A DNA stretch of 64,000 nt from Moringa oleifera (taxonomy: Eukaryota; Streptophyta; Magnoliopsida; Brassicales; Moringaceae): NCBI GenBank assembly GCA_021397835.1, contig JAJFZO010000229.1, forward strand, positions 124,001-188,000, given 5' to 3'. A program made the position numbers and the translations under genes. Position 1 is the stretch's first letter. Every line of letters begins with the position of its first letter. Of this stretch, positions 10,547-22,105 are shown one piece after another. A model generated the notes under the pieces. The model was not told where the DNA came from. It saw only the letters and a program-made list of their open reading frames with translations, and made no database searches.

Positions 10547-12811
10547 TCACAAAATTATTAACTTAGTGGTGGGAGGGACATCTCTGAAAAGCAATCTTCG
10601 AATTTTCCTTGGTCTAATGTGATTGTGGGCAGCACGAACTATCCATTCACCATTCCCATCGTAGTCTAGCACCTGTCTGTCGATTTTCATACTCTCAAGA
10701 ACCACAGCACAATTGAGAAGAAATTTTGCAAGATGAATTTCAGCTTCAAATCCCTGAAAACCATATATCTCCACGTATTTCAGATTGTGATGATACCATT
10801 CTTCATATGTTATCGCATTATCAATCTGCATTGCTTCTTCATCATCAATCTGCATTGCTTCTTCATCATCAATGGGAGGAAAATGGAGACGAGGAAGCTG
10901 CAAACAGGAAATTTAATTGTAGTTCACTACACTATACACCAAGCACAAGAACTTCAAAGAAAAGTATGCAAACCAAAAACACATTCAATAGCCACTAACT
11001 TCCAAGCAATATTAAAATCGATTTCTCAAAAGGTGAATGTAGATTTACATGCAGCTCAAGTTTCTGCAAACATGGAGAAGCCTTCATGAGAAATGTTGTC
11101 AAATAGAAGAGACTTCGGTTGCTTGATCCATGATCCAGCAATACCAATTGCTTCAATTTGGTGAATGCAGGTACCTGCCAGGGTATCATGTCTTTCTGAA
11201 AGAAATTAACAAACAAACAGCTCACTTAAGTGGACATGAATAGCTAACTTCTTCAAAGAAATAGAGTTTAAATACAAACCTTAATGGTTTGCAAGGATAA
11301 CATCAAAGTCTCTAGTTGAGGAAGATCACTTGCAAGTCTACCACAGGCATATGACACACCGGCTAATGAATCTTCAACCTCAACAAAACAAAGTCTACGT
11401 AGGTGCAAAAGTTTACGTACAGAAGACCCTTTAATTAGCGGCTTTGGTCTGCATTCGAGTGATACGATATTAGGGATACCTATAATCTTTATTTTCTTTA
11501 GCTTATGACATTTTGATATATTCACATGCTTTAACTTGCGGAAACGTCCAGACAAGACCACATTGAAACATCGTCGACCGCAGCATCTTTTTATACTCAA
11601 CCACTGAAGTGACAAACAGGTCGACAGGATGGAGTTCACTTTCTTTTTATTTAAATAGACATTCTCCAAAAAGAGAGAAGTAAGAGAGCAGAAATCTGTA
11701 AAATCCGGTCGTTGAGGAATGTAGCATGTTGACAAAGACAAGTGCTTCAAGAAAGGTGATCCTTGTCCTTCTCTGCAAAATTCAACTGCAGGAGATATGC
11801 AAGGTCGAAAGGTCATATCTGTGTGGGAAAAATCAAGAACAAGATCTTGAACTTTCTTCTCAAAAGCAAATTGAACCCATCTACGAATATGACCCGTGTG
11901 ACATGTAGTAAAAGGGTACTTTATTCTAAATGATCCTATCTCCGCATCACAAAGTGATTCCAAAATTTGACAGATCAATGTGGAAAATTCAGATGCTTGC
12001 TGTCCATCTTGGCATATTTGATAATCATTTCCCATCATGCTAATAACATCAAAGTCCAGGTTGAAAGGTAATTCCTTCCATAGGTACCTCCACCTGCGTG
12101 AAAGCACGCTGGTACTAATTGCCTCCTTCATTGACAACAATGAAATAATTGAAATAAGAATCTCATCCGGTAGTTGATTAATGAAATCAGCCTCTGATGT
12201 TTCTGCTATCTGTAATGTTTAGACCATGAAACTCATTAGTATGACAAGAAAAAGATATTAAAATTCCCAACATATTGCAGTTCTGATCATTGTCATGTGT
12301 TCACATCAACCTTATACAATTCGCACTTCTCTGTATCCTATCCTGTTCAGAACTACAATATAAACCTTAAATATATGGGAACTCCCATTCTCTCTCTCTC
12401 TCTCTCTTCAGATAAGGAATAGACAGTAAATACATGGATCTTTATATTAACCAGCGCCAATGATATGACCACGGGATACTAAGATGCTAAGAACGATTTT
12501 AGCAATCACATTTAAATTAACAAAGAAAAAGCAATTCAAGCATTGAAAACTTGCCTGTGATGTAGCAACTGTGGGAACAGGATTACTTCTACTGTCAACT
12601 AAGCTCCTTGGCAAGTGAACCATAAGATCATCAATCTACAGTATTGGAAAAAGTGAGAAGCCCAATTAAGGATATCTGAGTAGGTTCAAGTTTAACATCC
12701 TTATTTTAGTCTTAAAATCAAAAGATCTCAACTGCTTACCTCTTTCACCCCAAATTTTGATATGAATCTATAAAGGAAGTCAGTTTCTTTTGATCCTCGC
12801 CCAATACCCAT
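10547..12811 (-). CDS. F-box/LRR/FBD protein 1, intact
   Basis: Five exons on the minus strand (12,740-12,811; 12,555-12,635; 11,280-12,209; 11,049-11,195; 10,547-10,897) join in phase to 526 codons. The F-box is at about residues 60-98 (INQLPDEILISIISLLSMKE, then LSRRWRYLW), the site that binds SKP1. Leucine-rich repeats follow (about 120-410, e.g. LKHLSLSTC, LTSLFLENVYL) and a C-terminal FBD region starts near residue 440 (YHHNLKYVEIYGFQGFE). The family supplies substrate-recognition subunits of SCF E3 ubiquitin ligases; the substrate is unknown. Intron 2 starts with GC (CAG/GCAAG), not GT; both sides are in phase. An 8-residue acidic unit, DDEEAMQI, is present twice in tandem at about 420-435. 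The start MGIGRG matches the paralogue at 29,178. Confidence 0.88.
12390..12407. repeat. (TC)n microsatellite in F-box gene 1 intron
   Basis: A pure TC run lies inside the intron between the second and third coding exons. The corresponding introns at 18,430 and 28,760 have only short TC stretches. Confidence 0.8.
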
Positions 12812-13157
12812 TTAGGTGCCGCACTGCTTGATCTTCCTTTTTCGTTTTTTTGTTTTTTGTGTTGCGAGAAAAAAAGCCTACGACAGCATAACAAACAAAA
12901 AAAACCAGCAATTTTTTGTAACATCTGTAACATGAAAAGCTCTAATATCATCAAGGAAAAGGCTTCATGAAGTTCACATGTAACAGAAACTAGCCCCACA
13001 TTCAAATACGACAGAAAAACTATTGAGTTCATATTTATTTAAAACAAAAGTAATCAAAAACTTTTCTTCTCAATAGACAAACACAGAGAAAAGACATACC
13101 CGAAGAGTAACCATGAAAGATTGGAAATCAACATCAACAACTGGACTGTTCATCACC

Positions 13158-13165
13158 CTTATATA
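13158..13165 (-). promoter_or_regulatory. TATA box of F-box gene 1
   Basis: TATATAAG on the minus strand, in the sequence CACCCTTATATAATGACC, which is shared exactly with the promoters at 153-160 and 29,535-29,542. It lies about 350 bases before the start codon at 12,811. In the pseudogene copy the same site (about 19,215) has decayed to ATATGAGG. Confidence 0.65.
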
Positions 13166-13259
13166 ATGACCTAAGAGGAGTTTCCTTCCAAATAATGTTT
13201 CCTTTTCCTTTTGAATCTCTTTCCTCGGCGGGAGACTCTGATCTTTTGGGATTTAAATA

Positions 13260-16200
13260 CCAAATCCCTACTATTTAGGTCACAAAAGAAGTCCGTCAAA
13301 CATTACCCAAATCATTATATTATTATTATTATTATTATTAAAGTTAAAGTAATAAAAAAAATTTCAAACATTACAAAAGTTTAAAAATAATTTTATTTTA
13401 GATTATGAAAATATTTTATACTAATTATTATTTACTTAATTAAAATCTTTATTTACGTTCTTAAAAATATTATACAATTATCTTTGTGATTACTTTAATA
13501 TTATTTTTAATCAAGTAGAATCATTCACGGTATTTTTAAATTTTAAAGTAAATATCAAATAAAAAATTCTTAATCTAATTTTTTAATATAATCTATTTAT
13601 GCTATGCACATATTATTTATCATATAAATACCTATTAATACTTTGTTAATAATAATATTGGTATATTATTTAAAATTAAAATTTTAAAAAACCAATTAAA
13701 TTATTAATTAATTATAAAAATTTTAATATAAAATTTATAAAACAACTAAAGTTTACTTTAATAAAATTAATGAGTTTATAGCGATTTTAAATTTAAATAT
13801 TTTAAAAATTAATATTTTTAAATTAATATTTTAAAAATAAATTTTGCTTTTAAATTAATCATATGAAAATCACAATTAATCAGATATAAGAGTTATAAGT
13901 ATATCATAACTCTGTTCCTAGTTTCTTCATTTTAAAGAAAGTTATACATATTAATATTGAAAAATATAATTTTTAGATATAAAAATCTTGAAAGTACTGT
14001 TAATTGATAGTTTATATTATAAACACTTATAATGTTAAAATAATATTAAAATTGATTTTAATATTTTAAGTATAATTTATCATTATAATGATATTATCAA
14101 AATTATATATATTTGTAATTATCATAATAAATAATTTTGAGAATAAAAGTTTCTCTTATGTTATCAATTAAGTATTCAGATTTAAAAAATGACAAATTAA
14201 TTATGATCTATTAATTTAGTCCAAATTAGATATGAATTTAAATAATTATAAAAAATTAAATATGATTTGATTATTAAATTATTTTAATAATTTTTTTTAC
14301 TTTATTTTGAGTTTATGTTTAAATTTAAATAATTTTTGATATAAAATTTATTTTCTAAAAAAATTTTAAAAATTTGACAGTGTAAATTAAAAGATAAATT
14401 TGCATCTAAAAAATTTGAAAACTTTTTGGAACACAACTGGAACAAAAATGACAATGTTCGTTCCAATAACGAATAATTGGAGAATTCTTTTTTTTATTTT
14501 ATTATTTTTAAATTTATATTTTTTAAATAATTTAATTTAATTTAGGTTGTAACATATTTAAATATGTGCAAGTTAAATTTAATTTTCAGTTAAATTTTAA
14601 ATAAATTTGAGTTTTAATTGAGTTTGAGACAAAAACAAAAAATATATATATGTATATAATTCACGTATGCTTACCTTTTGTTTTATTTGCTCAAAAACAT
14701 AGCACACAGTTGCCTCATTTAGGGCAATATAATTTTAAGATATAATTTTATTATAAAAAATTGTCATTAATTATTTTGATTAACATTATTATATTTTATA
14801 TTGTCTAAAAATCACAAAAATAAATAATATATATGATTTTTAAGTCTTTAATCTTATAAATTGAATGAAATATCTAATAAAAATTTATTATTTATTATTT
14901 ATTATAATTAATAATATATATAATTACATCCAAAATTTTTTATTTTCTTTGTGAAAATTTTAAATTATGTATAACATCATAAATATGTGAATTAAATCTA
15001 TATATCTCAATGTGTTATATGTTAAACTATTATTTTTTATATTCTTTAAATATATTTTGAAATGATGAAAAATATTGTCAACACAATATTATTATTTATA
15101 AAATAAAATTCATAAGGTAAATATCAAAATAAATATATTGGTAATCACTAATCGATAGGAAAATATTTTAAATAATTTATATTATTAAAATTTAAAAAAT
15201 TGTAAAAAATAGATCATAAGTCAAAAATTATTCAAAATTAAGAGAAAAGCGCGATAATACTCTTAAATTTTTATAATTATTTAAATTAATATTTAATATA
15301 TTAAACTAATAGATCAATATTTGATTTATTAGTCTTTAAACATTAAAATTTAATTTGACACTCCAAATATAATTCAATATTTTAAATAATTTTTATCCAT
15401 GTTTATTACGTAAATATAAATATCATATTGTATTGAGTGGTAATATCATATTTTAGATTTTAGATTTTAAAATTTTATTTTTATAATAATTTTTTAATGA
15501 TTTTGAAATGCATCTACAAGGTTTAAAAATTAAGATTACAATGACATGATTTATATTGTCATATTTTAAAAATTTGTCTATGATCATATATATATAATTT
15601 CAATATTTTAAAAAATAATAACCACATGATTATTTGGCATTAAGTAAATTTAAAAATTAAAAGATTTTTTATACCAAATATTTTTATAAATTAAAACATA
15701 ATTAAATTTATGCTCTTGTAATATATTAAATGATTTTGTATATAAATTATTAATATAATAATTAATTTAATAAATTTCATAATTAACAACGGTTCGTTTC
15801 TAGGGTAGTAACTGATGGACTTCTTTATGAGACATTTTGTAGGCTTTTTACTAGTTTTATAGTTTTTGAAATTCCCATGTATATTATTCAAGTTAATTTC
15901 ATAAAAAATTATAATTTTAAATATTAATAAATATTTTTTAAAAAAATTTATACCATCAAAAATTTTAAAAAAATATAAAAATAACTCACTTAAATTTTAA
16001 AAAATAAATTTAAGATTTGACTCATTTTTAAAATACTTTAGCAACAAAATCATTAAATTTTATAATAATGATAAAATTTAAATTTAAATTTAAAAAATTA
16101 TTTATATTTATCTTAATTTTTTTAAAAAAATCTAATTTAGTGTAAGTGTGTTTTTATATTTGTAATATGAACATTATATTTGCTCTCTGTATAAGACTCA
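13260..16200. other. AT-rich intergenic DNA, no gene seen
   Basis: About 2.9 kb of A/T-rich DNA between F-box gene 1 and the F-box pseudogene. The first 600 bases resemble the upstream flanks of the other F-box copies, and the last 800 resemble 9.3-10.1 kb. The middle (about 13,900-15,400) has no match elsewhere in the window and no coding or transposon signal that I can see. Confidence 0.6.
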
Positions 16201-16662
16201 AATATTTTCTTGTTATTGATAATCAGAATTGCCAAGCTGTCTTTGGCTTTAGCCTCAACCTCATGGGTATGAAATAATTGCTCTCTCAATTTGATTAAAT
16301 CATGTCATAAATCTTTTCAGGGAATTTTGCATGAAATTCATATCATCTCAGCTTTGGGAATCTTTTCAAGGAAAGCAAATAGGAGTTATGAGATCAGACT
16401 GAATTTAAAAGGTTAATCCCAGGCCATGAGTTACCCGATGATGAGGAAATAAATATAGATTTTGTTTTTTTTTAATAAATAAATCACAAATATTCAAAAA
16501 ATATTACTAACAAAAAAACATCATTCAAAGTATTATGAAAACCCAATTTGAATATGCCTTACACACAAATTTAAGAGAAGAGTTAACTTTAACGAAACTA
16601 AATTGCACATAAGGATGACAAAGGTAATAGTTATGAATGAAAGAAGGGGATGATCCAAACTG

Positions 16663-18855
16663 TCACAAAATTATTAACTTAGTGGTGGAAGGTGCGTCTC
16701 TGAAAAGCATTCTTTGAAATTTCCTTCCTCTAATGTGATTGCGGGTAGCACAGACTATCCATTCACCATTTCCATCGAAGTCTCGCACCTGTCCGTCGAT
16801 TTTCGTAGTCCCAAGAACCACAGCACACTTGCAGTAGAAATTTTGTAAGATGAATTTAAGCTACTAAACCCTGAAAACCATATATTTCCACGTATTTGAG
16901 ATTGTGATGATAGCATTGTTAATCATCAGCTGCAGACAGGAAAGCTAATTGCAGTCCATTACACTATACACGAATTAGAAGAACTTCAAAGAAAAGTATT
17001 CAAACCAAAACACATTCAATAGCCACAACATTCCGAGCAATATGAAAATCGATTTCTCAAAAAGTGATTGTAGACTTACATGCAACTCAACTTTCTGCAA
17101 TCGCGGAGAACCCTTCATAAGAAAGGTTGTCCAATAGACGAGACTTTGGTCGCTTGATCCACGATCCATCAATACCAATTGCTTCAATTTGGTGAATGCA
17201 GGTATCTGCCTGGGAATCATGTATTTCTGGAAGAAATTAACCAAAAAAAAACCTCACTTAAGCAGACGTGAACAGCTAACTTTTTCTTAAGAAATAGAGT
17301 TCAGATACAAACCTAAATGGTTTTCAAGGATAACATCAGAGTCTCTAGTTGAGGAAGATCACTTGCAAGTCTACCACAGGCATATGACACACCGGTTAAT
17401 GAATCTTCAACCTCAACAAAACAAAGTCTACGTAAGTGCAAAAGATTCCCTGCAGAAGACCCTTTTATCAGCTGCTTTGGTCTGCATTCAGAGTGATACG
17501 ATATTAGGGACACCTATAATCTTTATTTTCTTCAGCTTAATGACATTTTGATATATTCACATGCTTCAACTTGCGAAAATGTCCAGACAAGACCACACTG
17601 AAACATCATCAAGCACAGCATCTTTTTATAATCAACCACTCAAGGAACAAACAGGTCAACAAGATGAAGTTCACTTTCTTTTCATTTAAATAGACATTCT
17701 TAAAAAAAGAGAGAAGTAAGAGAGCAGAAATCTGTAAAATCCGGAAGCTGAGGAATGTTGCATGTTGACCAAGACAAGTGCTTCAAGAAAGGTGATCCTT
17801 GTCCCTCTCTACAAAATTAAACTGCAGGAGATATGCGAGGTCGAAAGGACATAGTTGTGTGGGAAAAATCAAGAACAAGATCTTGAACTTTCTTCTCGAA
17901 AGCAAATTGAATCCATCTATCAATACAACCCATGCAAGATGCAGTAAAAGGATACTTTATCATAAATGATCATATCTCTGCACCACGACGTGATTCCGAA
18001 ATTTTACAGATCATTGTGGCCACTTCAGATGCTTGCTGCCCATCTTGGCAAATCTGATAATCATTTCCCATCATGCTTATAACATCAAAGTCATGGTTGA
18101 AAGTTGATTCCTCCCATAGGTACCTCCATCTGCAGGAAAGCAAGCTGGTACTCACTGCCTCTCTAATTGACAACAATGATATAATTGAAACAAGAATCTC
18201 ATCCGGTAGTTGATTAATCAAATCATCCAGACATATCCCCACTCTGTAATGGTTTGAAACATGAGAGTCATTAGCATGCATGACGACAAAAAGAAATTAA
18301 AATTCCCAAAATATTACAATCCTGGTCTTTGTCAAGTGTTCACAACATCCCTATGCAATTTGCATTTCTTGGTATCCTATCTTGTTCGTCACTACAACAT
18401 AAACCTTAAACATATGGAAACTCCCATTCTCTCTGTCTCACTCTACTGGTTAGGAACAGACGGCAAATACATGGATCCCTATATTAGCAGCACCAATGAT
18501 ATGACCACAGGGGTTAGTAAGACACTAATAATGGTTTTAGCAATCACATTTAAATTACAAAAAAAAAAAAAAACAATTCTAGTATTAGAAACTTGCCTGT
18601 GATGTTGCAATTGTGGGAGCAGGATTTCTCCTACTGTGAACTAAGCTCCTTGGCAAGTGATCCATAAGATCATCAATCTACGGCATTGAAAAAAGTGAGA
18701 AGCCCAAATTAAGGACAAGTGAGTAGATTAAAGTTTAACATCCTTATTCTAGTCTTAAAATCAAAAGATCTCAACTGCTTGCCACTTCCACCCCAAATTT
18801 TGACATGAATCTGTAAAGGAAGTCAAGTTTCTTTTGATCCTCTCCTAATATCCAT
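16663..18855 (-). pseudogene. F-box/LRR/FBD pseudogene (copy 2)
   Basis: Every exon of the F-box family is recognisable, but several lesions break the gene. The first exon has an extra base that makes GAAACTTGA read into a stop, and its donor has changed from GAGGTAAGC to GTGGCAAGC. The F-box exon (INQLPDEILVSIISLLSIRE) is frame-shifted just before the motif. A Gly codon becomes TGA near 17,970. The LRR part has further frameshifts near 17,500-17,800. The Lys codon before the donor at about 17,315 has become TAG. The acidic linker of the last exon is missing. The TATA box upstream is also degraded. Confidence 0.88.
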
Positions 18856-19319
18856 TTAGGCGCCCCACAGCTTGCTCTTCCATTTTTGTTTTTTGTTTTT
18901 TTTTTCCTTGCTGCGAGTAAAAGAAGCCTATGCAGCAAAATAAGCTACAGCATAACAAACGAAAAAGCCAGCAATTCTTAAGAAACATCTGTAACATGAA
19001 AAGCTCGGAAATAATCAAGGAAAAAGCCCTCACTGAAGCTCACAAGAAAAAGCCCCACATTCAAATGCAATGGAGAAACTACTCAGTTCCTATTTATTTA
19101 AAACAAAAGCAATCAAATACTATTTTGCTCAAGAGACGAACACAAAGAAAAGACATGCACGAAGAGTAACCCTGAAAGAGTGGAAATCAACTGCGACAAC
19201 TGCAGTGTTCATCACCCTCATATAACGAAGTTTTCTTTTCCTTTTCCTTTTCAATATCTTCCCTCGGCCGGAGTCTCTGATGTTTTGGAATTTGAACACC
19301 GAATTCTTGTAATTTAGAA

Positions 19320-19615
19320 GTCTGTGAAACATTACCCAAAAGTTCCAAATGTAATTATAATAATAATAATTAAAAAAATTGTCAAGCATTATAAAAATTT
19401 AAAATTAATTATATTTTAATTTATGAAAATATTTGATATTAATATTTATTTAATTAACTAAAATATTTATTTACTCTCATGAAAATATCATATTGTTATC
19501 TTTGTGATTATTTTTTAAATTATTTTTAATCAAATGAAATCATTCATGGGATTTTTAAATTCTAAAGCAAATGTAAATAAAAAAAACTTTTATTTTGATT
19601 TTAGTATTTAATCTA
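19320..19615. other. AT-rich upstream flank of the F-box pseudogene
   Basis: This stretch aligns with the upstream flanks at 330-590, 13,290-13,560 and 29,800-30,050. It joins the orphan-gene repeat at about 19,615. No gene seen. Confidence 0.6.
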
Positions 19616-19742
19616 ATATAGTTATACTGTTATTTTATCATATTAATAATATCATTTTGATTCAAAGATAAATCTTGAGGATAAATAAGATGGCAGTGAA
19701 CCTTAAATTAATTTTGGATTATTTATGTCACCCGATTGCTAC

Positions 19743-19750
19743 TATTTAAA
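19743..19750 (+). promoter_or_regulatory. TATA-like box of orphan gene copy 1
   Basis: TATTTAAA lies 88-95 bases before the start codon, followed by a C/T-rich leader typical of plant promoters. The box and about 70 bases upstream are preserved at 20,611-20,618 before copy 2. Confidence 0.6.
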
Positions 19751-19837
19751 CATTCACAATGCAACACCATTTTTTCTATCGCTGCTCTCTTTTCTTTTCC
19801 TCTCGCTGCTCTCTTTTTCTTTCTTCCCTGAGAGAAG

Positions 19838-20236
19838 ATGAGGATCCAGAGAAAGCTACGAAACTTGCTAGCGTGCTTCAAATTCGGCCGGTTATTCCTT
19901 GCAGCTGCCAGAAAACGTCCCCCACCGTACCGATTCCCGCCGCAGGACAGGAAGGATCTCATACTAATACGACGTCGCATGCGTGTCTCGCTGCCGGCAC
20001 TACCTTCTCATGTGTTGCAGTACTACAATCAGCGTTTTCCTCATACGCAGTCCATGTACATAAAATCTGCAAAGCAAATCGTGAGGAGAGACCGCGGAGG
20101 ACGGTATCTTGTGAAGTTTCCTGGCCAACTTCACCGTAAATCAAGAAATCTGATAATAAGAACTTGTAAGCGGAGGAACTTAGTATGGGAGGAAGTTGTT
20201 GTCGATGATGATAATGATGGTGGTGGTGTGATATGA
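19838..20236 (+). CDS. Small basic orphan protein, copy 1 (intact)
   Basis: A 132-codon open frame starts MRIQRKLRNLLACFKFGRLF and ends in an acidic tail (VVVDDDNDGGGVI). I do not recognise the family. The N-terminal two thirds is rich in Arg/Lys (RKRPPPYRFPPQDR, LIRRRMRVSLPALP, KQIVRRDRGGRYLVKF, IIRTCKRRN), which fits binding of nucleic acid or an organelle-targeting sequence, but neither is shown. Support for a real gene is indirect: a TATA-like box and CT-rich leader at the right distance, and two related copies nearby (20,700; 25,432) that have stops at positions where this copy is open. No intron is evident. It lies between the F-box pseudogene and DRB copy B, on the strand opposite to both. 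Confidence 0.5.
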   Translation: MRIQRKLRNLLACFKFGRLFLAAARKRPPPYRFPPQDRKDLILIRRRMRVSLPALPSHVLQYYNQRFPHTQSMYIKSAKQIVRRDRGGRYLVKFPGQLHRKSRNLIIRTCKRRNLVWEEVVVDDDNDGGGVI

Positions 20237-20402
20237 GTATTTTTAATTTCAGCGTTTAGTTTTTCCGATCGTAGATTGTAACCGAATTGCCACGTCGGTC
20301 GTGTTTGTTACAAAATGAACTTACTATACCATGCTTTTTCTTTTCTCTGCTCTCTGCTTTCTGTTCTCTCTCTCTCTTTGCTCTCTGCTATCTGCTATCA
20401 GT

Positions 20403-20429
<27 letters not shown>
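20403..20429. repeat. (TC)n microsatellite downstream of orphan gene copy 1
   Basis: A pure TC run inside a wider C/T-rich tract at 20,331-20,440. Shorter TC tracts follow copies 2 (about 21,179-21,197) and 3 (about 25,885-25,905). Confidence 0.85.
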
Positions 20430-20435
<6 letters not shown>

Positions 20436-20699
20436 GCTCTCCCTTCTAATATAGTTACACTGCTATTTTGTCATGTTAATAATATCATTTTGATTCAAAG
20501 ACAAATCTCGAGTATAAATTAAGAGAAAGATAAAGCCATACTAAGGTAAACCTTAAGATGGCAGTGAACCTTAAATTAATTTTGGATTAGTTATGTCACC
20601 CGATTGCTACTATTTAAACATTCACAATGCAACACCATTTATCCTTTCGCTGCTTTCTTTTCTTTCGCTGCTCTCTTTTATTTTCTTCCCTGAGAAAAG

Positions 20700-21132
20700 A
20701 TGGGGATCCAGAGAAAGCTAGCGTGCATTCAAATTCCGCCGGTTATTCCTTGCAGCTCGTAATGCCAGAGAACGTGCCTCACCGTACCGATTCCCGCCGC
20801 AGGACAGGAAGGATCTCATCCTAATACGGCGTGGTATGCGTGTCTCGCTACCGGCACTACCTTTTCGTGTATTGCAGTACTACAATCAGCGTTTTCCTCA
20901 TACGTAGTCCATGTACATAAAATCTGCAAAGCAAATCGTGAGGAAAGACCACGGAGGACGGTATCTTGTGAAGTTTCCTGGCCAACTTCACCATAAATCA
21001 AAAAATCTGATAATAAGAACTTGTAAGCGGAGGAACTTAAAATGGGAAGAAGTTGTTGTCGATGATGATAATGATGGTGGTATGATAGATTGCAACCGAG
21101 TTGCCACGTCGGCCGTGTTTGTTATAAAATAG
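20700..21132 (+). pseudogene. Orphan protein, copy 2 (broken)
   Basis: The start region (ATGGGGATCCAGAGAAAGC) and most of the gene match copy 1. A short deletion and an inserted base near 20,725 shift the frame to an early stop at about 20,760. The Gln codon that precedes the internal Met in copy 1 is TAG here (about 20,906). Downstream, the frame MYIKSAKQIVRKDHGG runs open to 21,132 with a changed C-terminus. Promoter elements are preserved. Confidence 0.75.
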
Positions 21133-21570
21133 AACTTACTAGAGCATACTTTTTCTTTTCTTTGCCCTCTGCTGTCTGTTCTCTCTCTCTCTCTCTGTGC
21201 TATCTGCTCTCCCTTCTACCTTCTCTGCTTAGATGCATGGTTTTGTGATAAACGACATTGCGTGTTTATTTTCGACAAATTTACAGCCCATGTTTACGAA
21301 TGAGGAAAGCCCTCGAAACCATAAAACTTGAGTAAAGATGCAAATGATGAAAGAAAGAGACACATATTTTTGAATTATCAAAATAACTGTCTGCAAAGCT
21401 GACTACGCCATAACCTTCCATTGAAATAAAGCCATTCAAGTCATGTAACAACTATGAACAAATCCTGATTAAGCTTGAATCGTATAATTTATTATTTCAA
21501 CTATATACAGAGATACTTAATGAACTATCCTTCTATAATAACTATTATTAAGCAGCTCTGGCAGCTTTCT

Positions 21571-22105
21571 TAAGACCAGAATAACAAGATCTATCTGTAT
21601 CTAAGTACCAAGCATTCAGTATGTGTACTACAATTATAATTGAAGCCTATGAAGCCTTGAACTTGACCATAATCTTCTGGTAATGTCTCTTTCTTACTGC
21701 CTATCGCGTATTGATCCCTCCTGGCTAGAATTTGGAATTTTTCTGGCTGGGGGAGCTGAACAGACTGGCATGATTATTCTTGTTCTTACAGATGATGCCA
21801 TGAAATTGGAATGAACTCCTCCAACCTTGCTTTCCCAAGACCAAAATGATAATAAATCTATCTGTATCTAATTAACAGGCATGCTGTATGTGTACTCCAA
21901 TCACATCTGAAGCCTATCAAGCCCTGAACTTGCTGATGCCGCGTCTTCTGTTACTATCTCTTTCTTCTCCCTTTCAGGGATTGATCCCTCCTGGATGGAA
22001 CCTTGCATTTTTCTCTGTGGTGGAGCTGAACAGACTGGCATGACTGATCTTATTCTTACAGGCGGTGCCATGAAAGTAGAATGAACTCCTCCAAGATTTA
22101 CTCTT
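21571..22105. repeat. 267-270-bp tandem duplication of the DRB copy B 3' end
   Basis: The 3' part of the DRB last exon and its downstream DNA are present twice in a row: CTATCTGTAT at 21,591 and 21,858, TTGATCCCTC at 21,711 and 21,981, and GCTGAACAGACTGGCATGA in both units. The outer unit (21,571-21,835) is diverged. On the minus strand it can encode a variant of the C-terminal block (GGVHSNFMASSVRTR, IIMPVCSAPPARK) ending in an early stop. It lies downstream of the stop codon at 21,901 and so sits in the 3' UTR or beyond. Confidence 0.85.

Larger units (their letters stand above)
19617..21340. repeat. Tandem duplication of the orphan gene (two units of about 0.85 kb)
   Basis: Unit 1 begins near 19,617 and unit 2 near 20,451; the sequence TAATAATATCATTTTGATTC opens both. 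They share promoter, TATA box, CT-rich leader, coding region and a downstream TC-rich tract. A third, truncated copy lies at 25,432-26,056. Confidence 0.88.

Noticed and set aside
19759..20139. 126-codon plus-strand frame overlapping orphan copy 1
   Set aside because: It is a shadow in another frame that begins in the CT-rich leader; the 19,838 frame has the better start and is the one retained in part by copies 2 and 3.
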